Below, in pieces: positions 36,333-45,692 of a stretch of 64,000 nucleotides of DNA; within the stretch, counting starts at the first letter, position 1; every line of letters begins with the position of its first letter. The stretch is from Oscillospiraceae bacterium. Its GTDB lineage: Bacteria; Bacillota; Clostridia; Oscillospirales; Ruminococcaceae. Location of the stretch: positions 1 through 64,000 of the forward strand of contig JAEDJD010000004.1 in assembly GCA_016296505.1 (NCBI GenBank), given 5' to 3'. A model generated the notes under the pieces. That model had not been told where the DNA came from. It saw only the letters and a list, made by a program, of their open reading frames with translations, and made no database searches. The position numbers and the translations under genes were made by a program.

Positions 36333-36557
36333 TTACTGTTTCTGATTACTCTCGCCAATCATCTGATTGATGCCGTTGAACAACGCCTCCTGAATCAGCG
36401 CGACATAATCCTGCTCTCTGCCTGTATCTGCAATGAGCTTGTCGCAGACCTGACGGAATACGCCGTCTACAATAATCGTGATACCCGGCACCTTTGCACC
36501 GGTCTCGCTGTTTTCGTATTCCTGCTTGATAAATGTAACCTTCGGATTCTCAGTCAT
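36333..36557 (-). CDS. 74-residue conserved-looking protein, unknown
   Basis: A small, soluble, acidic protein (MTENPKVTFIKQEYENSETG at the start, 'CDKLIADTGREQDYVALIQEA' in part later). It begins 5 bases after the HAD-fusion gene and ends 32 bases before dnaE, within a clear operon, with a ribosome site (AGGAG). No membrane span or known motif. Not recognised; the operon context suggests a link with DNA metabolism but gives no function. Confidence 0.7.
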   Translation of the reverse strand: MTENPKVTFIKQEYENSETGAKVPGITIIVDGVFRQVCDKLIADTGREQDYVALIQEALFNGINQMIGESNQKQ

Positions 36558-36562
36558 GATTC

Positions 36563-37729
36563 TTACTCCTTTTCAAAAATGGTTTTGACAGTCTGCGGCA
36601 GACTGCGGATGTCATCGAGGGCTGCTGCACAGGCATCGACCTTGCCAAAGCCGTATGCCGCATGAATAAATGTTACGCCAGCCTGTTTTGCGGCGTCGGC
36701 GTCGCCCTGCGTGTCGCCAATATAAATACAATCTGTGATTCCCTGTCTTTGCATGACAAGCCGAATATTTTCGCCTTTGGATTTGCCCGTTCTGCCTGCA
36801 CATTCCGTATCGGAAAACGCATTGGCAAAGGGAATTTGTTTCAGATAGGTTTCGACATACCCTTCCTGACAGTTGCTCACAATACCAAGTGTATATTCTT
36901 TCGCCAATGCTCTGATGATCGTTTGCTCATCCGGATAGAGCGCCGGAATATCGCCATTTTCCGGATTTTCCAAATACGCAATCTCATCCTCCGAACAAAG
37001 ATTCAGAATCGCAATCCGTTCGGAATCCGGCAGCGACGGGAACATCAAAGCTGCAATCGCTTCCATCGTCCGTCCCATAAAGTTGTGCATATCATCAACC
37101 GTAAATTGCTCGCTGCGGTTCGTCTTTTCACGAATGGTCTGGTTCCATGCGTTTGTCACCTGCACGGAGGAATCCCAGAGTGTCCCGTCCAAATCGAATA
37201 AAATACCTTTTTTCATTGGCTTCCTTTCTAACAGAAGCGGCATATGCTCCGCCTCCAGTCTGACAAAATAGATGATTTGCAGCCAATCTGGCAATTCACC
37301 GATTATACTGCGCATTTTTTCCAGAGTACGCTTACCAGTGCGGCGGTCAAGAATTGCAAGCATTCGTACCAGCATATTTTCTGAGCACAGACTTTCAGTT
37401 ATGCTCTGACTGTCAAATTCATAGAATGCAAAATAAAAATCACGCTGATAAAAAGTACCGTCATGAATTGCCTCGTTTGCCGACTGTCTCCATACATTCG
37501 TATCGCGCCGCGATGGATCCGTGCTGTAATAATGCCGGAGCTGCGCTTCCATACGTTCATAATAGTTACTTTTCAGAATCTCGGCACCGTCCAGCCGGAT
37601 CGCCGCCCTGCCTTCGTCGCCGTCATGCGTCCCATGATACGCCGTAACAAAATAGGTCAGCCTGCCGCGCAGGGATTCCGCAAGATATTCGTGCTCTAGC
37701 TTGTGCCGAATTTTCGTCCATACGTGCAT
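36563..37729 (-). CDS. Fusion of SF0329-like domain and HAD phosphatase
   Basis: One open frame of 388 residues with two parts. Residues 1-165 begin 'MHVWTKIRHKLEHEYLAESL' and contain 'LAILDRRTGKRTLEKM', matching my memory of the SF0329 family, of unknown function. Residues 172-388 are a HAD phosphatase: LFDLDGTLWDSS with nucleophile Asp179 and acid Asp181, 'GIVSNCQEGY' and 'YIGDTQGDADAAKQAG', similar to phosphoglycolate phosphatases. Met172 (37216) has its own ribosome site (GAAAGGAAG), so the HAD part may also be made alone (217 residues). Either a recent stop-codon loss joined two genes or the fusion is normal. The substrate is unknown. It lies between the small membrane gene and ORF74. 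Confidence 0.8.
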   Translation of the reverse strand: MHVWTKIRHKLEHEYLAESLRGRLTYFVTAYHGTHDGDEGRAAIRLDGAEILKSNYYERMEAQLRHYYSTDPSRRDTNVWRQSANEAIHDGTFYQRDFYFAFYEFDSQSITESLCSENMLVRMLAILDRRTGKRTLEKMRSIIGELPDWLQIIYFVRLEAEHMPLLLERKPMKKGILFDLDGTLWDSSVQVTNAWNQTIREKTNRSEQFTVDDMHNFMGRTMEAIAALMFPSLPDSERIAILNLCSEDEIAYLENPENGDIPALYPDEQTIIRALAKEYTLGIVSNCQEGYVETYLKQIPFANAFSDTECAGRTGKSKGENIRLVMQRQGITDCIYIGDTQGDADAAKQAGVTFIHAAYGFGKVDACAAALDDIRSLPQTVKTIFEKE

Positions 37730-37738
37730 AAAGACTCC

Positions 37739-38271
37739 TTAAATATCGCTGACGTAAATTTCTTCCTGTGAAGAAAACGCCGCCTGTCCCGAATTGGTAT
37801 TCACACTGTCGTTGACGGTAAGGACGATGTTGTAGGTATAGGTTTCCGATGCGGTATCCGCGTCGATTGTCAACATGACCTCTGATATTTCCCAGCAGTT
37901 TCCAAGAATCGGACTGACCGGAATCACTACCTGTTTGCCGTCGCCGTACCGAAGCGTGATTGCAAACGGCTGCGAACCGTATTCGCCGCCAAGGCATCGG
38001 AACGAGCAGCCGGAATCCGCAGGCTCAAAATCCGAGACTTTGTTTTCTTCACGGTTATTCATCAGCAGACCTTTCACATCTGCTTCGTTCAGCGAATACG
38101 GCGCACCGTCAACTGTTACGACTACTTCGCAGGACATACGTGGAGCCTTGCTAATCTTACATTTCAGATAATAGCCTGCATCTGTCTTTGTCAGCAGCAG
38201 AAAAGCGCCTGCCGTCAGCAGCGCAAATATCAATACGATAATACAAATGATGATGCTTTTTTCTTTGACAT
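37739..38271 (-). CDS. Membrane-anchored protein with probable frameshift near its start
   Basis: The main frame (37739-38233, about 164 residues) has no good start: upstream codons run back to a TAA with only a TTG available. In the neighbouring frame an ATG at 38271 gives MSKKKASSFVLSY and stops. Adding one A to the A6 tract (38257-38262) joins them into MSKKKSIIICIIVLIFALL, a perfect N-terminal membrane anchor running into the main frame. So a one-base deletion, a sequencing error or slippage at the A tract is likely. The outer domain ('VVVTVDGAPYSLNEADVKG', 'RYGDGKQVVIPV') is not recognised. It begins 18 bases after uvrB. Confidence 0.65.
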
Positions 38272-38289
38272 ATTAACCGGCTTCTTTCG

Positions 38290-40251
38290 TCATGCTTGCA
38301 GTTCTTTGATCTTATCGCGCAGATATGCGGCGTGCTCGAATTCCAGCAAACGAGCTGCCTCCTTCATCTGCGCAGTCAACTCTGCAATCAGAGCCTCTCG
38401 CTCCTGACGGTTCAGTTTCTTTGTCAGCTTCTTCTCAGTCTTTTCCTTCGTTGAGATTTCGAGAACCTCTCGCACATCCTTGACAATCGTGCGCGGTACG
38501 ATGCCATGTTCCGCGTTATAGGCAAGCTGCAAAGTACGGCGGCGTTCGGTCTCGCGCAAAGCGCGCTCCATACTGCCCGTAATCTCATCGGCATACATGA
38601 TAACCTGTCCGCCAGCGTTTCGCGCAGCTCTGCCGATCGTCTGAATCAAGGATGTTTCCGAACGCAGGAAGCCTTCCTTATCTGCATCCAGAATGGCAAC
38701 CAATGAAACCTCCGGCAAATCCAGTCCCTCACGCAGCAGATTGATGCCAACCAGGACGTCGAATTCACCAAGCCGCAGATCACGGATGATCTCCATACGC
38801 TCCACTGTGTCGATATCATGGTGCATATACCGCACGCGTACTTCCATATTCGCAAGAAATGCAGTCAGATCCTCAGCCATTTTCTTTGTCAGCGTTGTAA
38901 CCAGAACGCGCTCGTTCCGATCGACACGCATATGAATTTCCGAAAGCAAATCCTCAATCTGCCCGATCACCGGCTTGACCTTGACCTCTGGATCGACCAG
39001 ACCAGTCGGACGAATCACCTGCTCGACCGTCTGCATGGCAAAACCATTTTCCAGCTTGCCGGGCGTTGCGGAAACATATAGCGCCTCGTGTATTTTATTT
39101 CGGAATTCATCAAATTTCAGAGGTCGGTTATCAAAGGCGCTCGGCAGTCGAAATCCGTATTCTACCAGCGTCTCCTTTCGCGCTCGATCTCCAGCGTACA
39201 TCGCCCCAACCTGCGGCAGCGTCACATGAGATTCATCTACAATCAGCAAAAAATCCTCTGGAAAATGGTCAAGCAGCGTGCAGGGTCGCGAACCCGCAGG
39301 ACGGCGTGCAAGCACACGCGAATAGTTCTCGATGCCGCTGCAAAATCCAATTTCTCGCAGCATTTCGATGTCGTAATTTGTACGCTGCGTAATGCGCTCT
39401 GCCTCTAGCGGACGGTGATTTGCTTCATAAAACGCAACACGCTCCGCAAGTTCATCCTGCAAATCCGAAATCGCGCCCTCCAGCTCCTCTCCGGATACCA
39501 CGTAATGCGAAGCCGGAAATATAACGGCGTGCTTCAGTATCGCTACGGTTTCGCCGGTCAACACGGTTGCCTCTGTAATACGGTCAATCTCATCACCGAA
39601 AAATTCTACGCGTATCATACGCTCGGTCGTATACACCGGACAAATATCCACAACATCGCCGTGTACACGGAATCTGCCGCGCTCCAATGCAATATCGTTC
39701 CGCTGATACTGGATCCGAACAAGTTCCTCAATCAGCGTGTCACGCGACATTTCCATGCCCGGACGAACCGACACCGACATTCCACGGTATTCATCCGGCG
39801 AACCAAGCGAATAGATACACGAAACGGATGATACAATGATAACATCCGAACGCTCTGCCAGTGCCATTGTCGCACTATGCCGCAATCGGTCAATTTCATC
39901 GTTGATCGCAGAATCCTTTTCAATATAGCTGTCCGTACTCGGAATATACGCCTCCGGCTGATAATAGTCATAATAGGATACAAAATATTCTACCGCATTT
40001 TCCGGAAAAAACTCTTTGAATTCAGAACAAAGCTGAGCTGCCAGAATTTTGTTGTGTGCCAGTACAAGCGTCGGCTTATTGCGCGCCGCAATGACATTTG
40101 CCATTGTAAAAGTTTTACCGGAACCAGTCACACCAAGTAAAATCTGTTCATTTTTACCCGTTTCAAAGCCCTCAACAAGCTCTCGAATCGCTTTCGGCTG
40201 ATCGCCAGCCGCCGCGTACGGTGCATGAAGTTTGAAAGCGCCCTGTTCCAT
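38290..40251 (-). CDS. uvrB: Excinuclease ABC subunit B
   Basis: A 653-residue DNA damage-recognition helicase of nucleotide excision repair. Walker A is GVTGSGKT (40-47), the beta-hairpin region 'YFVSYYDYYQPEAYIPSTDSY' in part at about 88, the DEAD-like 'LLIVDESH' near 340, and a C-terminal UVR motif (about 618-652) that binds UvrC. Length is normal. It follows radC by 8 bases and is in the radC-dgt run. Confidence 0.98.
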   Translation of the reverse strand: MEQGAFKLHAPYAAAGDQPKAIRELVEGFETGKNEQILLGVTGSGKTFTMANVIAARNKPTLVLAHNKILAAQLCSEFKEFFPENAVEYFVSYYDYYQPEAYIPSTDSYIEKDSAINDEIDRLRHSATMALAERSDVIIVSSVSCIYSLGSPDEYRGMSVSVRPGMEMSRDTLIEELVRIQYQRNDIALERGRFRVHGDVVDICPVYTTERMIRVEFFGDEIDRITEATVLTGETVAILKHAVIFPASHYVVSGEELEGAISDLQDELAERVAFYEANHRPLEAERITQRTNYDIEMLREIGFCSGIENYSRVLARRPAGSRPCTLLDHFPEDFLLIVDESHVTLPQVGAMYAGDRARKETLVEYGFRLPSAFDNRPLKFDEFRNKIHEALYVSATPGKLENGFAMQTVEQVIRPTGLVDPEVKVKPVIGQIEDLLSEIHMRVDRNERVLVTTLTKKMAEDLTAFLANMEVRVRYMHHDIDTVERMEIIRDLRLGEFDVLVGINLLREGLDLPEVSLVAILDADKEGFLRSETSLIQTIGRAARNAGGQVIMYADEITGSMERALRETERRRTLQLAYNAEHGIVPRTIVKDVREVLEISTKEKTEKKLTKKLNRQEREALIAELTAQMKEAARLLEFEHAAYLRDKIKELQA

Positions 40252-40259
40252 GTTGCCTC

Positions 40260-40952
40260 CTAATCAATCTCTAAGCCCATAAATGCACCCTGCTCACGCA
40301 TGGATACAGCCGTATCGCCGCAGACCACTACATGATCCGCAAGCGTAATGCCGCATTGCAGCAGAATCGGCACAAGATGTCTTGTTGCTGCAATATCTTC
40401 CCCCGATATCTTTGCCGTTCCGCGCGGATGGTTGTGTGCGAGAATTATCGTATTGCTATTGGCACGATAGGCAAGCTCGGTTAATTGCCGAACAGTCATC
40501 TGTGCCGCCGATGGATGTCCCTCGGATAGAATCTCGCATCGCAATACGCGCAGCTTCTCATCAAGCAACGCCACACGTACAATTTCTCGCTGCTCCAACA
40601 TATAAAGATTCAGAAAAAATTTGCAGACCTTGCGGTAATTATCCAGTAATGTTCCTTCCATCTGCGACGCCGCATCGTATTGCAGCACGGCTCGATACAT
40701 TGCGATCATAACTGCTGCATTTTCAGTGAGATACGATTCCTGCGCCAAGGTCTGGGGATTGGCGCACAATACGTCGTGCAGACTGCCGAATCGCTTCAAA
40801 AGCTTATGTGCAATCTCATTGGTATCACGGCGCGGTATACAATAATACAGTATCATTTCCAGCACCTCATGCGGCTGGAAGCCCGTAAAGCCTGTTTCCA
40901 GAAACCTGCGCCGCATTCTGCTGCGGTGTCCGCTGTGTACTGACTCTGCCAT
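40260..40952 (-). CDS. radC: RadC/JAB-domain protein
   Basis: A 230-residue protein. The N-terminal part has helix-hairpin-helix-like repeats ('FGSLHDVLCANPQTL'). The C-terminal JAB/MPN domain has the metalloprotease-like motif AHNHPRGTAKISGEDI with His173, His175 and Asp186. RadC was once thought to be a repair protein; its biochemical role is not settled. It is the first gene of a leftward repair/replication run, with its own promoter divergent from the SCIFF-type maturase. Confidence 0.92.
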   Translation of the reverse strand: MAESVHSGHRSRMRRRFLETGFTGFQPHEVLEMILYYCIPRRDTNEIAHKLLKRFGSLHDVLCANPQTLAQESYLTENAAVMIAMYRAVLQYDAASQMEGTLLDNYRKVCKFFLNLYMLEQREIVRVALLDEKLRVLRCEILSEGHPSAAQMTVRQLTELAYRANSNTIILAHNHPRGTAKISGEDIAATRHLVPILLQCGITLADHVVVCGDTAVSMREQGAFMGLEID

Positions 40953-40988
40953 GACTGACGCTCCTTTCCTACTGAAGCTTTATGTTAT

Positions 40989-41017
40989 ATCATACCAGAT
41001 TTTACGTACTTTGTCAA
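40989..41017 (-). promoter_or_regulatory. Promoter of the radC-uvrB-dnaE run
   Basis: Minus-strand TTGACA (41017-41012), 17-bp spacer, TATGAT (40994-40989). It is divergent from the maturase promoter 19 bases away. Confidence 0.85.
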
Positions 41018-41035
41018 TGTAGGCAAAAACAGTAT

Positions 41036-41064
41036 TTGACATTTTCTGACGGCTATGTTATAAT
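41036..41064 (+). promoter_or_regulatory. Promoter of the SCIFF-type maturase gene
   Basis: TTGACA (41036-41041), 17-bp spacer, TATAAT (41059-41064): full consensus. Confidence 0.92.
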
Positions 41065-41112
41065 ATAAATAGTATGTCCAAAGATATTTTAGTATGGAAA
41101 GGATCCTGCTGC

Positions 41113-42498
41113 ATGATTCATCAGTATCAGCTCGGAGGCTATCATATTGTGCTGGATGTCTGTTCCGGCTCGGTTCATGCCGTCGATGAACTCGCTTATG
41201 ATATGATCGCGATATATGAACAAAATCCGAGAGAAGACGTTCTCAGACAAATAGCCGAAAAATACCGTAATCAGCCTAATATTACGAGGGATGATATTGC
41301 CGAATGCTACGACGATATTACCGCTCTCAAAAATCAAGGAAAGCTGTTCGCGCCCGATACCTTTGAACCAATCGCCGGTGAACTGAAGCAGAAAACTGCC
41401 GGCGTTGTCAAGGCACTCTGTCTGCATATTGCGCATACCTGTAATCTCAACTGCTCCTATTGTTTCGCAAGTCAGGGAAAATATCACGGCGATCGCGCAG
41501 TCATGTCCTTTGAAGTCGGTAAGCAGGCATTGGATTTTCTCGTTGCCAATTCCGGTACGCGTAGAAATCTTGAGGTCGATTTCTTCGGCGGCGAACCGCT
41601 TATGAATTTTCAGGTCGTTAAGGATCTTGTCGCCTATGCAAGAAGCATCGAACATGATACCGGAAAAAATTTCCGCTTTACGCTGACTACAAACGGTATG
41701 CTCATTGACGATGATGTGATTGACTTTGCAAACCGTGAATGCAGCAATGTTGTGCTTTCTCTTGACGGCAGAAAGGAAATTCACGATCGCTTCCGCGTCG
41801 ATTTCGCCGGAAACGGAAGCTGGGAAAAAATCGTCCCGAAATTTCAGAAGCTCGTCAAGGAACGCGGCGGCAAAGGCTATTATATGCGCGGTACGTTCAC
41901 ACACGCAAATCCGGATTTTCTTGAGGATATCAAGGTGATGCTTTCGCTCGGTTTCAACGAACTGAGTATGGAACCTGTTGTTGCTGCCGAGGGCGATCCC
42001 TCCGCACTGACCGAGAAAGATCTCGAAATTGTCATGGAGCAGTATGAAAAACTCGCAGAATTGATGATTCAACGGCGCAAAGAGGGCAATCCGTTCACCT
42101 TCTATCACTATATGATCGACTTAACCGGCGGTCCGTGCATCTATAAGCGTATTTCCGGATGCGGCTCCGGTACAGAATATATGGCTGTCACGCCATGGGG
42201 CGACCTCTATCCCTGCCACCAATTTGTCGGCGAAGAAAAATTCAGACTCGGCGACATCTGGAAAGGCGTTGAAAACACCAAAATTCAAGATGATTTTATG
42301 GCTTGCAATGTCTATGCGCGCAAAGAATGCCGGAACTGCTGGGCGCGGCTCTATTGCTCCGGCGGATGCGCGGCAAATGCCTATCATGCAACCGGCTCTG
42401 TCCGCGGCGTCTATGAATCCGGATGCAAACTATTCCGCAAGCGTATGGAATGCGCAATCATGGCGGAAATCGACCGCCAGTTTTCTCAAAACAAATGA
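41113..42498 (+). CDS. Radical SAM peptide maturase, SCIFF type
   Basis: A 461-residue enzyme. The ATG at 41113 follows AAAGGAT and gives the family-like start MIHQYQLGGYHIVLDVCSGS; an upstream in-frame ATG (41074) lies almost on the transcription start. The radical SAM cluster is CNLNCSYC (Cys110, 114, 117). The C-terminal SPASM-type region is Cys-rich ('GPCIYKRISGCGSG', 'PCHQF', 'CRNCWARLYCSGGC'), with auxiliary Fe-S clusters. This matches SCIFF maturases, which form thioether cross-links from Cys in a short precursor peptide. No such Cys-rich precursor gene lies directly upstream or downstream. It overlaps the next gene by 4 bases. Confidence 0.9.
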   Translation: MIHQYQLGGYHIVLDVCSGSVHAVDELAYDMIAIYEQNPREDVLRQIAEKYRNQPNITRDDIAECYDDITALKNQGKLFAPDTFEPIAGELKQKTAGVVKALCLHIAHTCNLNCSYCFASQGKYHGDRAVMSFEVGKQALDFLVANSGTRRNLEVDFFGGEPLMNFQVVKDLVAYARSIEHDTGKNFRFTLTTNGMLIDDDVIDFANRECSNVVLSLDGRKEIHDRFRVDFAGNGSWEKIVPKFQKLVKERGGKGYYMRGTFTHANPDFLEDIKVMLSLGFNELSMEPVVAAEGDPSALTEKDLEIVMEQYEKLAELMIQRRKEGNPFTFYHYMIDLTGGPCIYKRISGCGSGTEYMAVTPWGDLYPCHQFVGEEKFRLGDIWKGVENTKIQDDFMACNVYARKECRNCWARLYCSGGCAANAYHATGSVRGVYESGCKLFRKRMECAIMAEIDRQFSQNK

Positions 42499-43835
42499 AT
42501 ACGCCGATATATGACTTTGCAAGCAGATATGAAAAATCTAACGCAGTCAGAATGCATATGCCCGGTCATAAAGGGAAACCGCTGCTCGGTTGTGAACCGT
42601 TCGATTTAACCGAAATCAACGGCGCAGATTCGTTATTTGCACCTGAAGGCATTATCGCCGAAAGCGAAGCAAATTCATCTGCTCTGTTCGGCTGCCAAAC
42701 GCTGTATTCAACAGAGGGTTCTTCGCTTTGCATCCGCTCCATGCTGTTTCTGATCATGCGGTATGCCGCTGAAACCGGCAGAAAACCAGTCATCGCTGCC
42801 GGACGGAATGCGCATAAAACTTTTCTGACGGCGTCAGCGCTCCTGCATTTTGATGTACAATGGATACAACCCGAACCGGACGCGTCCTATTTATCCGCTA
42901 ATGTCTCAGTTCATACGCTTGAAAAGTTACTGGAATCTCATGAAACAAAGCCGATTGCAATTTGGTTGACTTCGCCGGATTATCTCGGAAATCTTATTGA
43001 TATCCGCGCTGCTGCTGATTTTTGTCATGCGCATGATATCCTGCTGATTGTGGACGGCGCGCACGGCGCTTATCTCCGTTTTCTGCCGGAATCGCTTCAT
43101 CCTGTCGATCTCGGCGCCGACCTCTGCTGCACCTCTGCGCATAAGACGCTGCCCGTTCTGACAGGCGGCGCTTATTTGCATATCCGCAGCGACGCACCGG
43201 AACTCCTGCATACAGAAGCAAGGCAAGCGCTTGCCATGTTCGCTTCAACCAGTCCAAGCTATTTGATTTTGGAATCACTGGATCTTTGCAATCGCTATCT
43301 GCATCGCGACTTTCCAAAGCGATTGCAAGTATTTTTGCCGCAGCTTGTCAACATTCGCAATACGCTTCGAATGTACGGCTGGACAATCTGCGGTGATGAG
43401 CCGATGAAGCTGACGATCCAAAGCAAACCGTTCGGCTATACCGGATACGAACTTGCTGATATTCTGCAAAAACGCCATATTTACGTTGAATTTGCTGATC
43501 CTGATTATGTTGTCATGATGCCGTCGCCGTATAATTCTACCGCTGATTTGCAGCGCGTTTGTACGATGTTATGCAGCCTTCCGCGGCGCTCGCCCATTCT
43601 CGAACTGCCGCCTGCGTTTTCATCTGCACATCAACCGCCAATCCCGCTTTTCTCCATTTTATCTGCAAAAACAGTATCTCTCCCCATCGGGCAATGTATC
43701 GGTCGCGTCTGTGCGGAATTTTCTGTATCGTGTCCGCCTGCTGTACCGATCGTCATTTGCGGAGAACGCATCTCCGAACATGATGTGCGATGTATGCAAT
43801 ATTATGGGATCGAATCCTGTTGCGTTACCAAATAA
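42495..43835 (+). CDS. Orn/Lys/Arg decarboxylase-family PLP enzyme
   Basis: A 446-residue PLP fold-type I protein. Its ATG overlaps the maturase stop (ATGA), implying translational coupling. 'MHMPGHKGKPLLG' is the family's N-terminal mark, 'DGAHGAYLRFLP' holds the cofactor Asp and the Schiff-base Lys is residue 217 in SAHKTLPVLTGG. It is shorter than large arginine or lysine decarboxylases and lacks their wing domain, like the short Gram-positive SpeA/YaaO group. The actual substrate is unknown; polyamine synthesis is a guess. It ends at a bidirectional terminator. Confidence 0.88.
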   Translation: MNTPIYDFASRYEKSNAVRMHMPGHKGKPLLGCEPFDLTEINGADSLFAPEGIIAESEANSSALFGCQTLYSTEGSSLCIRSMLFLIMRYAAETGRKPVIAAGRNAHKTFLTASALLHFDVQWIQPEPDASYLSANVSVHTLEKLLESHETKPIAIWLTSPDYLGNLIDIRAAADFCHAHDILLIVDGAHGAYLRFLPESLHPVDLGADLCCTSAHKTLPVLTGGAYLHIRSDAPELLHTEARQALAMFASTSPSYLILESLDLCNRYLHRDFPKRLQVFLPQLVNIRNTLRMYGWTICGDEPMKLTIQSKPFGYTGYELADILQKRHIYVEFADPDYVVMMPSPYNSTADLQRVCTMLCSLPRRSPILELPPAFSSAHQPPIPLFSILSAKTVSLPIGQCIGRVCAEFSVSCPPAVPIVICGERISEHDVRCMQYYGIESCCVTK

Positions 43836-43839
43836 TAAT

Positions 43840-43881
43840 AGCCGTGAAATCAAAGCAATTACTCTGATTTCACGGCTTTTT
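43840..43881. terminator. Bidirectional terminator between the decarboxylase gene and proS
   Basis: Perfect AGCCGTGAAATCA/TGATTTCACGGCT stem with a 12-base loop, T tract on the plus side and T-rich on the minus side. Confidence 0.9.
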
Positions 43882-43890
43882 CATTTATAT

Positions 43891-45603
43891 TCAGGCGTTC
43901 AGCATCTCTACAATCTTGTCACGAAGCCATACAGCGGCGTCTGCTGCCGGAATGGTCTCACGGAAAGATTTATCGCGCGCAGAAATTTCAATGCCGCCGG
44001 CACTCAAAGATTTCGGGCTGATGACCGCACGCAGCGGAATACCAAACAGATCAGCGTCCGCAAACATTGCTCCCGGACGAATATCTCTATCGTCATAAAG
44101 CACCTCAACGCCAAGCGATTGCAGTTCTGCATACAGGCGTTCTGCGGCTTCCTTGACTGCCGGATCATCCACGCGCAAATTGCAGACCTCTACCTGCCAC
44201 GGCGCAATGCTGATCGGCCAAATCGGACCGTAATTATCGTGACTCTCCTGACATACGGACGCGCACAGTCTCCCGACGCCGATGCCATAGCAGCCCATGA
44301 TCGGAACCTGACGCTCTCCGTTTTCATCCAGATAAGTCATGCCCATAGACTCTGTATATTTCTTGCCAAGCTGGAAGATATTGCCGATTTCTATGCCCTT
44401 TTCAATATAGATGTGCGGCTTTCCGCACTTCGGACATATCGCGCCAGAAAATGTCTTTGCAACATCCACATATTCAACGTCTCCAAAATCACGTTGAATG
44501 TTCATGCCGGTGTAGTGCATATCTGTTTCATTTGCGCCGCATACAAGCGATTCAATGCCCTTGAGTGACGCGTCCATCACCACTTTGATCGTTTTCGGCA
44601 ACCCAACCGGTCCGATAAATCCCGGCACGATTCCACTCTCCGCAGGAATCTCAACTGCCGGATGAATCTCATACCCAAGATGATTCCGCAGCTTTGTCTC
44701 GTTGATTTCCAGATCTCCGCGAATAAAAGCAATGATAAAGCTGTCGTCTTCATTTTTCTGATAGACAACCGCCTTGGCAAACTGCTTATCATCCATGTGC
44801 AGGAAATTTGTGAGATCCGCAATCGTCTTGACATCCGGCGTAGAAACCTTGGTCAATGGTGCGATTTCGCCCGGCTCATTTGTTACATTGACAACCGCCG
44901 CTTCCATGTTTGCACGATAGCCGCAGTCGCAGATTGCAAGCGTATCTTCTCCAACCTCGGTCAACAGCATGAACTCATGCGAAATACTGCCGCCCATCAT
45001 ACCGGAATCCGACTGCACAGAAATGAATTTTTTGCATCCGCAGCGCTCGAAAATACGATTATACGCGACATATACACGCGCATAATAACGCTCCAGATCA
45101 GCCTGTGAGGTATGGAAAGAATAGGCGTCCTTCATCGTAAACTCACGGACGCGGATCAGACCGCCTCTCGCCCGCGGTTCATCACGGAATTTCGTCTGAA
45201 TCTGATAGATCATAAACGGGAAATCCGCATAAGACTGCGCTGTATCTCTTGCAAGATGTACAGCAGCCTCCTCATGCGTCATTCCGAGTACCATCGGATT
45301 GCCGGAGCGATCCTTCCAACGCGCCATCTCGCTGCCGATACTGGTGTATCTTCCGGATTCCTCCCAGAGCGACGCCGGCATGACAACCGGAAACATGACT
45401 TCCTGACCGTCCACCAAATCCATTTCTTCACGGATAATCTGCTCAATCTTGCGCATGATGCGCTTTGCGGGCGTATAGAGCGAGAAAATACCGTTTGCCA
45501 TGTATTTCATATAGCCGCCGCGCATCATCAGCGCATGGCTCTCGATCACACAGTCCTTGGGCGCATTCTTGAAACGCTCTCCAAGCATATTTGCAACCTT
45601 CAT
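43891..45603 (-). CDS. proS: Prolyl-tRNA synthetase (bacterial type)
   Basis: A 570-residue class-II synthetase charging tRNA-Pro. The ATG at 45603 follows GAAAGGAAG. The catalytic core (1-220 and 390-470) has 'TSIGSEMARWKDRSGNPMVLG' in part, 'KFRDEPRARGGLIRVREF' and 'IMGCYGIGVGRL' for motifs 1-3. An inserted YbaK-like editing domain lies at about 230-385. The anticodon-binding domain occupies the last 100 residues. Two tRNA-Pro genes lie elsewhere in the window. The leader is too short for a T-box. Confidence 0.97.
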   Translation of the reverse strand: MKVANMLGERFKNAPKDCVIESHALMMRGGYMKYMANGIFSLYTPAKRIMRKIEQIIREEMDLVDGQEVMFPVVMPASLWEESGRYTSIGSEMARWKDRSGNPMVLGMTHEEAAVHLARDTAQSYADFPFMIYQIQTKFRDEPRARGGLIRVREFTMKDAYSFHTSQADLERYYARVYVAYNRIFERCGCKKFISVQSDSGMMGGSISHEFMLLTEVGEDTLAICDCGYRANMEAAVVNVTNEPGEIAPLTKVSTPDVKTIADLTNFLHMDDKQFAKAVVYQKNEDDSFIIAFIRGDLEINETKLRNHLGYEIHPAVEIPAESGIVPGFIGPVGLPKTIKVVMDASLKGIESLVCGANETDMHYTGMNIQRDFGDVEYVDVAKTFSGAICPKCGKPHIYIEKGIEIGNIFQLGKKYTESMGMTYLDENGERQVPIMGCYGIGVGRLCASVCQESHDNYGPIWPISIAPWQVEVCNLRVDDPAVKEAAERLYAELQSLGVEVLYDDRDIRPGAMFADADLFGIPLRAVISPKSLSAGGIEISARDKSFRETIPAADAAVWLRDKIVEMLNA

Positions 45604-45663
45604 GTGATTTTCTTCCTTTCTGTGCATTCTGTCACGCATTCATATACGTGCTCAAACTCTATT

Positions 45664-45692
45664 ATTTTACCATATTTTTCGTAAAATTGCAA
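45664..45692 (-). promoter_or_regulatory. Promoter of proS
   Basis: Minus-strand TTGCAA (45692-45687), 17-bp spacer, TAAAAT (45669-45664) with an extended -10 TGG. Confidence 0.72.
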
